The notes: generated by a model from the sequence alone, not told the origin. A DNA stretch of 17,181 nt from CAUZSN01 sp963582345 (GCA_963582345.1 CAUZSN010000059.1:1-17181); one strand, 5' to 3'; positions 1 to 7,830 are shown, counted from the first letter of the stretch. Program-made: numbers and translations.

Positions 1-1
1 G

Positions 2-1489
2 GCCCAAGCTGGAAAAGGGAAACAGGGCAATCTCAGTTACAATTTGGCCCGCGTGTATCTACGAGCAGAGCAAGCGAATAAAGCGTTGGAGCAGTTACAG
101 GTGTACTTCGACTCGCAGTTGCAGTCTAAGGAAAAGGCGGCGTACGAATTGCTGGCCAAAGTCTTGAAGCAGATGAAAAAGTCGAACGAACTGGTCCCTA
201 AACTTAAAGAATTGGTGAAAAAAGATTCTAAGAATAGCGTACTGCAATTCTTCCTGGCCGAACAGTACGTTGCAATGGATCGACTGGATGACGCCGAAAA
301 AATTTACAAGACGGTAGTAGCGGACGTCGCTATACCTGAGGGTTATCTGGGATTGGCGATTGTCTATCGTCAAAAAAATCAGCCCGAAGATTTGCTTGAC
401 AACTTGGCCCTTGTTCTTTCCAAGAGCAAGGGCCGGGTAGCCATCAGCTCCGAGTTGTTCACAGAAATGCAAGCAATTGGCGAGAACGGAAAACTACTCG
501 CTCGCTTGATCGCCGTTGGTCGCGATCGGCTGAATGACGAGAAGTCAAACTGTGGTTTTGAATGCAGCTATTTGCTGGCGAAGTTCGCCACCGACGCAGA
601 GAATTCGGAACAAGCCATCGAGTTTCTCCGTTTTGCGTTAAAGGCCCGACACGATCCACCGGCAGTGGTCTCGTTGGAATTAGGCGCCCACCTAATGGAA
701 GTCGAAAAGTATAACGAGGCGGTCAAGGTCTACGAAGAAGCTGCCGACGATCCCCGCTTTTCGAAGATTAAACTGACTTTCTTGGTCTTCCAGTCACGGG
801 CCCACGAGATGTCTGGCGACACAAAAGCAGCGCTTCAGGCGGTGGGCAAAGCGAGAAAAAACAGCCCAGGGAATCCGAGCATTCATTACCATGAGGGCTG
901 GGTTTACTATCACGCCCATCAATGGGATAAGGCTGTTCCGATATTCGAAGAGGTCGTTAAGACGTACTCGAAGTTTTCGCAGGCTGCAGTTAAGGATCTC
1001 GTACTGCGGTGCAAGTTCAACTTGTCCAATATCTACGTGCAGCAGGGAGAGATGCGCAAGGGTGAAGAAATTCTCGAAAAAATCCTTTTGGATATCCCTG
1101 ATAATCCAAGGGTCAACAACGACTTGGGTTATCTGTATGCAGATCAGGGAAAACATCTTGAAGAAGCCGAAAAAATGATTCGCAAGGCGATCAAGGTTGA
1201 GCCTGAAAACGCAGCGTATTTGGATAGCATGGGCTGGGTGCTGTACAAATTGGGGAAAGCCGAGGAAGCCGTTCCGTACCTGGAAAAAGCTGTCAAACTG
1301 CCGTTCGGCGCCGATCCCACCGTCCTCGATCATTTGGGTGACTGCTACGATCGTCTGAAGCAGTCGGCAAAGGCGATTGAAATGTGGCGGAAGTCGTTGA
1401 AAGCTGCCAAGAAAGAAAAACGACCGGACGAAAAGCTGATCAAACAAGTGAAAGACAAGTTGCACAATCGCAAGCAAGATTCGACATAG
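2..1489 (+). CDS. TPR repeat protein, 5' end cut by window edge
   Basis: The frame is open from base 2 with no stop, so the real start lies left of the window; the first TTG (base 44) is internal, not a true start. About 495 residues are visible. They are almost entirely tetratricopeptide repeats, helix pairs with the usual Gly/Ala/Tyr/Pro spacing. The clearest units are near the C-terminus, for example NNDLGYLYADQGKHLEEAEK followed by AAYLDSMGWVLYKLGKAEEA and VLDHLGDCYDRLKQSAKAIE. The protein ends in a Lys-rich tail. TPR proteins are protein-protein interaction scaffolds; nothing here identifies the partner or location. Because the N-terminus is missing, a signal peptide or membrane anchor cannot be judged. 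It lies 66 nt upstream of yebC on the same strand and may be co-transcribed with it. TPR identity is certain; specific function is unknown. Confidence 0.9.
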   Translation, partial: AQAGKGKQGNLSYNLARVYLRAEQANKALEQLQVYFDSQLQSKEKAAYELLAKVLKQMKKSNELVPKLKELVKKDSKNSVLQFFLAEQYVAMDRLDDAEKIYKTVVADVAIPEGYLGLAIVYRQKNQPEDLLDNLALVLSKSKGRVAISSELFTEMQAIGENGKLLARLIAVGRDRLNDEKSNCGFECSYLLAKFATDAENSEQAIEFLRFALKARHDPPAVVSLELGAHLMEVEKYNEAVKVYEEAADDPRFSKIKLTFLVFQSRAHEMSGDTKAALQAVGKARKNSPGNPSIHYHEGWVYYHAHQWDKAVPIFEEVVKTYSKFSQAAVKDLVLRCKFNLSNIYVQQGEMRKGEEILEKILLDIPDNPRVNNDLGYLYADQGKHLEEAEKMIRKAIKVEPENAAYLDSMGWVLYKLGKAEEAVPYLEKAVKLPFGADPTVLDHLGDCYDRLKQSAKAIEMWRKSLKAAKKEKRPDEKLIKQVKDKLHNRKQDST

Positions 1490-1555
1490 GAAGGTACGTC
1501 AGTTTTTTTAAGAAGCCGTAATTCAAATCAACGAGACGCACCAAGAGCTAGGACA

Positions 1556-2311
1556 ATGGCCGGACACTCGCACTGGGCAGGAATTAAACACAAGAAGGGA
1601 ATTGCGGACAAGAAGCGCGGTAAACTATTTGGCAAGTTAAGCCGTGCGATCATCGTAGCGGCTCGACACGGCGGTGGCGACCCGGATGTGAACTTGACCT
1701 TACGTTACGCAATCGACCGTGCGAAGAAAGACAGCATGCCCAAAGAGAACATCGAACGGGCTGTCAAAAAAGGTTGCGGCGAGAGTTCCAGCGAGCAGTT
1801 TATCGAAATCACTTACGAAGGATACGGCCCCGGCGGAGTGGCTGTAATATGCGTTGTCCTCACGGAAAATCGGAACCGTACGGCCAGTGAAGTTCGCAAG
1901 ATTTTCGAAGTTTGCGGTGGCAACTTGGGTAGCAGCGGCTGCGTCGCTTGGATGTTCGAACCCAAAGGCTTCTTTCTGATACCATCGCAGCATACGGATG
2001 AAGAGACACTTTACGAAATCGCTCTAGAGGCAGACGCCGCCGACGTCAAGTTATTCGGCGATGTCTTTGAAGTCACCTGTGCCCCGGACACTTTTCAAAT
2101 GGTGTCCAAAGCGCTGACGGACGCAAAGGTTCCAACCGATGTGGCTGAGATTTCCCCAATCCCTGCCAGCACTGTTGACCTGGACGTCGCAACGGGGAAA
2201 AAAGTCTTGAATTTGATAGAAATGCTCGAAGACCAGGATGACGTGCAAAGCGTCACGTCCAATTTCAATATTCCTGACAACGTGATGGAAGAGGTGTCCA
2301 GTCGTTTGTAG
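1556..2311 (+). CDS. yebC: YebC/PmpR (TACO1) family protein
   Basis: This 251-residue protein has the normal family length. The N-terminus MAGHSHWAGIKHKKGIADKK is the family signature, and residues around 103-130 carry the other diagnostic block (ENRNRTASEVRKIF, then GGNLGSSGCVAWMF). Members were long annotated as DNA-binding regulators; mitochondrial TACO1 and bacterial relatives are also reported to help translation, so the name should not be read as proof of transcriptional control. ATG 1556 is fixed by the conserved MAGHS start; the only Shine-Dalgarno-like match (AGGA, 1550-1553) sits unusually close to it. The next gene is ruvB, recalling the yebC-ruvC-ruvA-ruvB clusters of many bacteria, but ruvC and ruvA are not between them. 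Confidence 0.96.
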   Translation: MAGHSHWAGIKHKKGIADKKRGKLFGKLSRAIIVAARHGGGDPDVNLTLRYAIDRAKKDSMPKENIERAVKKGCGESSSEQFIEITYEGYGPGGVAVICVVLTENRNRTASEVRKIFEVCGGNLGSSGCVAWMFEPKGFFLIPSQHTDEETLYEIALEADAADVKLFGDVFEVTCAPDTFQMVSKALTDAKVPTDVAEISPIPASTVDLDVATGKKVLNLIEMLEDQDDVQSVTSNFNIPDNVMEEVSSRL

Positions 2312-2524
2312 ACCATTTGGGAATTAACGGACTACACTAGCCCGAAGCAATCACGCTTGCTCAACGTTTGGAATGGATTCCATCGTCCAAAACGGGTATC
2401 TTGTTGCGAATTACAGAATCAGGTTTCGAGGTCGATCTGCGTTGTGGTTGTGATGACGCCCGTTACCCTCACGGGATTGTCAGCATCGAATCGTCCGGTC
2501 AACTATCCAGACTGCCAGCCCGCG
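2312..2524 (+). other. yebC-ruvB intergenic region with short inverted repeat
   Basis: A 213 nt spacer with no convincing gene. It holds one short inverted repeat, TGGAAT-GG-ATTCCA, at 2369-2382. This could be an operator but equally could be chance. No clear -35/-10 pair or terminator with a T-run was seen. Confidence 0.3.
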
Positions 2525-3640
2525 ATGGCACGTGAACGGGTTATTCATGGAGGTCAAGACGCAGACCACTCGGGTCGCGGCAAGCGTTCCGGGTCCGGTC
2601 GCTTTGACGACGGTCGTGACTCCGCCGGCGTATTCAATCCCAATGACCAGCGGCACGACGACGAACTTCGACCCAGACGGCTGGTCGATGTTATTGGGCA
2701 GAAGAAGGTTGTCGAACGGTTGCAAATCATGCTGGACGCATGTCGCATCCGCCAAGAACCCATGGGCCATTTACTGCTCAATGGTCCGCCGGGCATTGGA
2801 AAAACTACACTTGCTACCGTCGTGCCCAAGGAACTCGAAACAGATTTTCAGATTACATCAGGGCCGGTATTAAGTGCACCTAAAGATTTGCTTCCTTACC
2901 TGACCAATGCCAGTGCTCGCTCAGTATTGTTTATCGACGAGATTCACCGTTTACCTCCGGCCGTCGAAGAATTTATTTATCCGGCGATGGAGGATTTTCG
3001 TATCGATATCACATTGGGTGACGGATTGAATGCTCGCACCATTAATATGCAACTGCAGCCATTTACCCTTATTGGAGCGACGACGCGTAGTGGCATGTTG
3101 ACTGCGCCACTACGCGACCGGTTCGTTAACCGTTTGTATCTCGATTATTACGATCAGGACGAATTGTCGGAAATCGTCAACCGGAACGCCCGGAAGCTGA
3201 AAACACAGATCGCCAAAGAGGGTGCCGCGGAAATTGCTCGTCGCAGTCGCGGAACTCCGCGCAAGGCGAACAATCTTCTGCGTTGGGCTCGTGATTACGC
3301 GGATGCAAAAGCCAACGGAAATATCACCAATAGTGTCGCACTAAGATCGCTGGGGATGATCGAAGTCGACGAATTAGGGCTGGAAGAGCAGGACCGGAAA
3401 TATCTGCAGACGTTGATTACGGTATTCTCCGGCGGACCGGCGGGCATTCAAGCCGTTGCCCATAGCATGAACGTTCCCGCAGATACTCTGGAAGACGAGG
3501 TCGAACCATTCCTGTTGCGATGCGGTTTCATCCAGAGAACCCCGCGCGGTCGAATGGTGACAAATACGGCAATCGAACATCTGGGCTTGAATCTGTCGGA
3601 AGACGATGACGAGCCGGCGCAAGGTCGATTGTTTGACTAA
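2525..3640 (+). CDS. ruvB: Holliday junction branch migration helicase RuvB
   Basis: RuvB is the AAA+ hexameric motor that, with RuvA, drives branch migration of Holliday junctions. From ATG 2525 the protein is 371 residues. Visible motifs are Walker A GPPGIGKTT (about 87-95), Walker B LFIDE (135-139), and sensor 1/arginine-finger region GATTRSGMLTAPLRDRF (184-200). The C-terminal winged helix includes FSGGPAGIQAVAHSMN and ends in the typical RTPRGR block. The start is inferred: the frame stays open upstream to a TTG at 2357, but MARER resembles the family N-terminus and the extra 56 residues do not look like RuvB. No Shine-Dalgarno is seen before 2525. Residues 7-48 are a hydrophilic Gly/Asp/Arg-rich extension before the conserved core (LRPRRLVDVIGQKK), longer than usual. 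No LexA-type box was recognised upstream. Confidence 0.96.
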   Translation: MARERVIHGGQDADHSGRGKRSGSGRFDDGRDSAGVFNPNDQRHDDELRPRRLVDVIGQKKVVERLQIMLDACRIRQEPMGHLLLNGPPGIGKTTLATVVPKELETDFQITSGPVLSAPKDLLPYLTNASARSVLFIDEIHRLPPAVEEFIYPAMEDFRIDITLGDGLNARTINMQLQPFTLIGATTRSGMLTAPLRDRFVNRLYLDYYDQDELSEIVNRNARKLKTQIAKEGAAEIARRSRGTPRKANNLLRWARDYADAKANGNITNSVALRSLGMIEVDELGLEEQDRKYLQTLITVFSGGPAGIQAVAHSMNVPADTLEDEVEPFLLRCGFIQRTPRGRMVTNTAIEHLGLNLSEDDDEPAQGRLFD

Positions 3641-4154
3641 TTGCTCAGAATGGCGATAAGTCGATCGTCGTGCGAACGTGAATAAATCGTTCCCGTGTTC
3701 CAAGGCACGAAGCACTCTGATTGAGCTGCGGAATTAGGCAACATCCTTTCACGCGGATCTTTTCGCTGTCCGATCCACGGACAACGATCAATGTCACAAG
3801 TCGCTTTTCTGTAAGATTTTGCGGAGCGTGACGATATTATGTATCGAATCTATTCTGCGTCATTGGCCTTCTCAGTTTGCAAAACGAATCAACAAATCTG
3901 AACACATCTACGTAAATCGGAATAGGTCTAAAGCATTCCACTTCAATAACTTGTAGATCGAAGACAAGTTTAGACGACTGCAAAGACTGGTGCAGACGGC
4001 ACAATCTTGTGAATTGTTCAAATCCTGATTTCTCACCCTTAAAAACACGGGCTATAGTTGGCTGGCTATTGCCGACGTTAAGAAGAGTATCGTTGTGGAA
4101 AACTAAATTGAAATGCCGGGTTTCGGCTTGAATAAAATCGAAGGAATGCGAGCT
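3641..4154. other. 514 nt intergenic region before the DksA/TraR gene
   Basis: No reading frame here looks coding in either direction; the minus-strand open frame across 3837-4187 has no recognisable protein character and runs into the DksA gene. The region is more AT-rich than its neighbours. TATTAT at 3835-3840 and TATAGT around 4053 resemble -10 boxes, but neither has a convincing -35 partner. It most likely holds the promoter and leader of the DksA-type gene. No tRNA fold, RNA gene or decayed gene could be recognised. Confidence 0.4.
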
Positions 4155-4607
4155 ATGGCCCGCAAAGATGCACTCTTGCGACTGCACCAGCGTTTAACCG
4201 TTAAACGTGACGCACTGCGAAAAAAACTGTTCGAAGAGTTCAAATTGCTGCGGACACCAGATGCCGGAATTAGTGATGTCGGCGACGCTGCAGCCAACGG
4301 AGCATCGAACGAACTCAACTCGCAATTAGCCGCTCTGGAGAGCCGCGAGTTGATGCAGATCGAACGGGCAATCGATTTGATCCGCGACGGACGGTACGGG
4401 ATTTGTGAAAGCTGCTTGCATCCAATCCCCATTTCCCGGTTGAAAGCGGTGCCGTTTACGCCACTCTGTGTTGATTGCCAACGCAAGCGGGAAGAATTCG
4501 GCAAGGATGGCGACAATATACACGCGAATTGGGAGAGTGCGTACGAATTCGAGGGCCGCATGAACGACAAAGAGGTAACGCTTGGCGACATCGATATAGA
4601 TCTTTAA
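4155..4607 (+). CDS. DksA/TraR C4 zinc-finger RNA polymerase regulator
   Basis: DksA-family proteins insert a coiled coil into the secondary channel of RNA polymerase and modulate initiation, often with ppGpp. From ATG 4155 the protein is 150 residues. A long charged helix (about 3-30) is followed by DVGDAA (41-46), which fits the DxxDxA coiled-coil tip motif. The zinc finger has four Cys as CESC (84-87) and CVDC (105-108), and an acidic tail follows. An ATG at 4113 is in frame, but AAGGA at 4141-4145 is placed 9 nt before 4155 and MARKDALLRL looks like the start of planctomycete relatives, so 4155 is preferred. With both the acidic tip and all four Cys kept, it is probably active. It stands alone in a wide intergenic setting. 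Whether it is the orthologue of E. coli dksA or a paralogue cannot be told. Confidence 0.92.
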   Translation: MARKDALLRLHQRLTVKRDALRKKLFEEFKLLRTPDAGISDVGDAAANGASNELNSQLAALESRELMQIERAIDLIRDGRYGICESCLHPIPISRLKAVPFTPLCVDCQRKREEFGKDGDNIHANWESAYEFEGRMNDKEVTLGDIDIDL

Positions 4608-4748
4608 TCCTTCTTACGATTTGATTGAGTTGAGTCGCCATGTGTTATCGCCCACGCTGTCCGTTTGATTCTTTCGTGAATAGTCGGTCCGCACGCACAC
4701 ACGTATCTGCTTGGTTCAATTGAGGCTTTGAAGACGAGGCGACACACC

Positions 4749-6248
4749 ATGAAACGCCATTCCAGAAAGTATTTCTGTCTGGTGGCTTTGCTGATTGGCA
4801 TTGCCGTTGGTTTCAGTTTAGGTTTATGGCCACTGAACGCGATTGATAAAGTGAATGCTCGGACGCGAAACGAAGCCAGCGATCTTTATGGTGAATTGGA
4901 CGCGGACAATTCTGCATTGGTCGAAAGCGGACATGTTCTCGCGAAAATTGCTGATCTAACGACTCCGAGTGTCGTACACATTCAAAGCGAACGCACGGTC
5001 GAGCGTCTTGGCAGACGAGTGAGAAGCGAAGAGACCGGGTCTGGCGTGATTATGAGGACCACAAGATCGGGCGCATTTGTTATCACGAATCGACATGTCG
5101 TCAACGGCGCGGACCTAGAAAAAATCTCGATTTACCTACACGACGCACGGGTGATTCATCCCGTTGCTTATTGGGACGATAAGGCCAGTGACGTAGCGGT
5201 GCTGAAAGTCTCTGTTTCAGGTTTACAGCCAGGGAGGTGGGGCGACAGCGACACCGTGAAGATCGGTCACATCGTCCTGGCGATGGGCAGTCCGTTTGGG
5301 TTGAGTCAATCCGTGACATTTGGAATCATCAGTGCTAAAGGCCGGAGATCGTTGCGATTAGGCGGTGCGGACGTCATCAATCAGGATTTCTTACAAACCG
5401 ACGCAGCTATTAATCCCGGTAACAGTGGCGGTCCACTAATCGACTTGCGCGGGAGAGTGATTGGAATCAATACTGCTATCGCATCGAACAGCGGTGGAAA
5501 CGAAGGGATTGGATTCAGTATTCCCAGTAATCTGGTTCGTCGTGTCGTCGATCAGTTGTTGCAGCACGGTATGGTTCAACGCGCCTATTTGGGTGTGGTT
5601 CTGGATTCCGATTTTCAGGCCGACGAGGCAGCTCGGTTGACTTTGGACCGCATTCGCGGGGCGCGTGTCACACAGATATATCCGAACACTCCGGCTGCTC
5701 AGGCCAAGTTGCAACAAGATGATGTAATCCTGACCTTTGATGGTATTGAGGTTCAGGACGAGAATCATCTGATCAACATAGTCAGTTTGTCACCGGTCGG
5801 TAAAAGGGTAACAATCGTCGTGCTGCGGAATGGGAAAAAGTTGATGTTCGAGGTGACCCTTGACAACCGCCCGATAGACGAGGAGCAATCTGAAGCACCA
5901 ACGGCCCCAGGAATGGGATATCCTGTCGAGACAATGGGACTGACACTGCACGAGCTCGATCAGGAGCTAGCCGTTCAATTGGATTTGGACAAGTCGTCGA
6001 AAGGTTTGCTCGTTCTGAAAGTCGAACTGGCCAGCCCGCTGTCGCGCGACGTGAAGCTGTATGACTTGATCGAAGAAGTCGCGTGCAAGCCCGTTTCTTC
6101 GATCAAGGACCTCAGACGCGTGTTGGACGCCAACGGGTCCAGCAATTCGGTCTTGATGAAGGTCAAACGTACTCTTGACGGCCAGGTGCAAAGGCAATTA
6201 GTCGTTTGGCGACTGCAGCATCCAAACGGTGAAGCACTAGACCGTTAA
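4749..6248 (+). CDS. HtrA/DegP-type serine protease with PDZ domains
   Basis: This 499-residue envelope protease is of the HtrA/Deg family, which degrades or refolds misfolded exported proteins. An N-terminal basic stretch plus hydrophobic segment (about 9-30, CLVALLIGIAVGFSLGLWPL) is a signal anchor or signal peptide. The trypsin-like domain carries the full triad: His116 in TNRHVV, Asp148 in SDVAVLKV and Ser226 in GNSGGPL. PDZ1 spans about 279-373. A second PDZ-like domain is about 393-490 but more divergent. ATG 4749 is chosen because GAGG at 4736-4739 is 9 nt upstream; the in-frame TTG at 4728 has no such site. It follows the DksA gene by 141 nt and ends just before a hairpin shared with a converging gene. 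Which Deg protease it matches cannot be decided from sequence alone. Confidence 0.95.
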   Translation: MKRHSRKYFCLVALLIGIAVGFSLGLWPLNAIDKVNARTRNEASDLYGELDADNSALVESGHVLAKIADLTTPSVVHIQSERTVERLGRRVRSEETGSGVIMRTTRSGAFVITNRHVVNGADLEKISIYLHDARVIHPVAYWDDKASDVAVLKVSVSGLQPGRWGDSDTVKIGHIVLAMGSPFGLSQSVTFGIISAKGRRSLRLGGADVINQDFLQTDAAINPGNSGGPLIDLRGRVIGINTAIASNSGGNEGIGFSIPSNLVRRVVDQLLQHGMVQRAYLGVVLDSDFQADEAARLTLDRIRGARVTQIYPNTPAAQAKLQQDDVILTFDGIEVQDENHLINIVSLSPVGKRVTIVVLRNGKKLMFEVTLDNRPIDEEQSEAPTAPGMGYPVETMGLTLHELDQELAVQLDLDKSSKGLLVLKVELASPLSRDVKLYDLIEEVACKPVSSIKDLRRVLDANGSSNSVLMKVKRTLDGQVQRQLVVWRLQHPNGEALDR

Positions 6249-6280
6249 CGTTGATCGACTGAACAAGCAGATTTTCCGAC

Positions 6281-6312
6281 GTCCGGACTGAACCTCGTTC
6301 TTGAGTCCGGGT
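6281..6312. terminator. Hairpin between converging genes, likely bidirectional terminator
   Basis: CCGGACT (6283-6289) pairs with AGTCCGG (6304-6310), and inside it GAAC (6290-6293) pairs with GTTC (6297-6300) around a CTC loop, with a 3 nt bulge (6301-6303). Two G-T pairs can extend the base. It lies in the 103 nt gap between the ends of the protease and nucleoside hydrolase genes. There is no T-run on either side, so it is not a classical intrinsic terminator. Confidence 0.5.
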
Positions 6313-6351
6313 TCTCCTGCTCGCGTGCCACACGATTGTGAAAATCCCGAA

Positions 6352-7311
6352 CTACGCAGCGGCAATTCCAACAATACTCGTAAAATAGTCAAGCACTCCG
6401 TCGGCATCGACTTTGTCAAGCACGTTGATGTTGGAATGCCACTTCCGAACTACCCGTCGGTCGAAGACCGTCATACCCTGCGTCAATTCGCCACTAATTT
6501 CCACATTCATAGGCATGGACCGGCTTTCGAACAATCGGGGGCGAGCGATCGCTGCCAAGGCGACCACTTCGTGAAGCGGAAGGCCTTCCCGTCCAAGGTG
6601 CTCGTGGTTAGTTCGCAAGGCAAACGGCAGCAGGTTTTTCAGAAGCCAGCCCATATGTGGAGCGGCAATCCGCGATACGAAATCCAGTTGCTCGAACGTC
6701 AGTACCGACCGACCGCTCACGTCTAGTGGCACCAGCGTCTTGGTTGCCGGCGATCGCAAGATGCTGCGAGCCGCCATGGGATCAGCGTACACGTTGAATT
6801 CGGCTGCGGGGGTGATGTCGCCTCCAACCTCAACAGAGCCGCCCAGACAAACCAGACCTTTCAGCAGGCTCAGAAATTCCGGCGCTCGCTCGCAGGCAAT
6901 TTTAACATTGGTCAGCGGTCCGAGTGTTAACAAAGTAACCTCGTTCGGAGAATTCCTAGTCAATTCGATCATCAACTTCGCGGAATCGTGCGGATGATGT
7001 AACTCGGCAACTTGAAAATCGTTGTTTCCTAACCCCGTTCTACCGTTCAGTGCAGTGGAGTTAGTAAAACCAGCCCCGAACGAGGCATCAAAGGTCATTA
7101 AGCCGGCCTGGGAACTTCCCAACCGCGGACGCTTGGGCGGATCCAGCAACTCGATAATCGTTTGCAAATTGCGTGTCGCCGTAGTTCCGGAAACACGGCC
7201 AGCGGTAGCGGTGACGCCCAATACATCGACTTCACGATCGAGTATTGCAAGTGCGACAGCGGCAGCATCCCCAATACCAGGATCGGCGTCAATAATGACC
7301 TTTTGTGTCAC
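6352..7311 (-). CDS. Nucleoside hydrolase-fold protein with altered active site
   Basis: At 319 residues it has the length of the inosine-uridine nucleoside hydrolase family, which cleaves the N-glycosidic bond of nucleosides using a bound Ca2+. Family blocks are IIDADPGIGDAAA (6-18), TLGPLTNV (129-136), ITPAAEFN (166-173) and DP (177-178). The normal DxDxxxDD metal motif reads D8-D10-G14-D15, so one Asp is Gly. TAGR (36-39) has Arg where the family has Asn, GDITP has Asp165 for the usual Asn, and the C-terminal His-Asp pair is H247-E248. The fold is clear but classical nucleosidase activity is doubtful. It starts at GTG 7311 with CGAGG placed 6 nt upstream, and appears to have its own promoter. 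It may act on another ribosyl compound or be a weak enzyme. Confidence 0.85.
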   Translation of the reverse strand: MTQKVIIDADPGIGDAAAVALAILDREVDVLGVTATAGRVSGTTATRNLQTIIELLDPPKRPRLGSSQAGLMTFDASFGAGFTNSTALNGRTGLGNNDFQVAELHHPHDSAKLMIELTRNSPNEVTLLTLGPLTNVKIACERAPEFLSLLKGLVCLGGSVEVGGDITPAAEFNVYADPMAARSILRSPATKTLVPLDVSGRSVLTFEQLDFVSRIAAPHMGWLLKNLLPFALRTNHEHLGREGLPLHEVVALAAIARPRLFESRSMPMNVEISGELTQGMTVFDRRVVRKWHSNINVLDKVDADGVLDYFTSIVGIAAA

Positions 7312-7508
7312 ATCCAGCCTCGCTCAATGGGAACTTTTCCCGGGGGGTACGAGAAGTTGATGTTGTGTAAACTTAACAACGGATGGATTTTATGACAAAA
7401 AACATGGCAGTCAATTGTGGTTGCCTCAGCAGCTAGACTGGAAAGACTTGTCCTTCTCAAAACTTGATCGGCCGTTGTTACGTCACGAATCGCACGTAGC
7501 CACTCTAG
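7312..7508. other. Upstream part of the larA-hydrolase gap
   Basis: Apart from the minus-strand promoter and leader of the nucleoside hydrolase, I see nothing coding here. If the response-regulator pseudogene once had its own promoter on the plus strand it would have lain in this segment, but no trace was recognised. Confidence 0.4.
7387..7414 (-). promoter_or_regulatory. Sigma70-like promoter of the nucleoside hydrolase gene
   Basis: On the minus strand TTGACT (7414-7409) and TAAAAT (7392-7387) are separated by 16 nt, each box matching the sigma70 consensus at five of six bases. The transcript would begin near 7380, giving a leader of about 70 nt. That leader contains a small GGGAA-AAG-TTCCC hairpin (7330-7342) shortly before the GTG start. 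Planctomycete promoters are poorly characterised, so this is a consensus match only. Confidence 0.55.
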
Positions 7509-7803
7509 ATTCTGCTGATCGAGGACAGCCTAACCTCGGCCCGATTTGATATTGTTCGATCTGGAACTGCTCAAACGCGACGGGCGGGAAGTGCTGGCTA
7601 CCATAAAATCGAACACCATATTGAAAGACAAGTCCTGTCGTTATTATGACCGCTTCGACTGACGAGGAGGATCGCATTCGAAGCGAACTGCTGCAAGTCG
7701 AAAGCTATATCACTAATCCGACAAATCTAGAAAAATTATGCAAGTAGTGAATGAGCTAAAGCGGTTCTGGCACAAGGACATGATTGTGCCGAGTGTCGAC
7801 TGA
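7509..7803 (+). pseudogene. Decayed CheY/Rcp1-type response regulator
   Basis: Fragments of one receiver domain appear in order but in different frames. From 7509 comes ILLIEDS, the first strand with the acidic pair, right after an in-frame TAG. From 7537 a new frame gives RPDLILFDLELLKRDGREVL and then ATIKSN, with the phospho-acceptor Asp in FDLEL. About 43 codons normally lying between these pieces are absent. At 7633-7636 the frame shifts (two bases appear lost) into VVIMTASTDEEDRI (from 7637) and then SYITNPTNLEKL, where the conserved Lys of YITKP is Asn. Near 7738 another shift leads to QVVNELKRFWHKDMIVPSVD and stop at 7801-7803. Intact relatives are about 140-150 residues, single-domain regulators usually paired with sensor kinases. 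Two shifts, a large deletion and loss of a key Lys point to a dead gene rather than a read error. No partner kinase is nearby. Confidence 0.82.
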
Positions 7804-7830
7804 CACGAGTATGGCATGCGCTGAAGCACA

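Noticed and set aside
794..1477. Long antisense open frame opposite the TPR gene
   Set aside because: Composition is that of a shadow frame (Phe/Leu-rich complement of Lys/Glu codons), while the sense strand has clear TPR repeats.
1490..1555. T-run (about 1503-1509) after the TPR gene as an intrinsic terminator
   Set aside because: No stable stem precedes it, so it is probably just AT-rich spacer before yebC.
2357..2524. Upstream extension of ruvB from a TTG codon
   Set aside because: The added residues do not resemble RuvB and no ribosome site supports the TTG; conserved-looking sequence begins near ATG 2525.
4010..4035. TTGTTCAAATCC resembling a tRNA T-loop
   Set aside because: Only one base pair of the T-stem can form and no acceptor, D or anticodon arms fit around it.
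3837..4187. Minus-strand open frame of 116 codons in the gap before the DksA gene
   Set aside because: No family character, overlaps the start of a certain gene on the other strand, and no ribosome site was seen.
7793..7806. GTGTC-GACT-GACAC hairpin just downstream of larA as terminator
   Set aside because: Only 5 pairs and no T-run; it also coincides with the end of the response-regulator remnant. Too weak to call.
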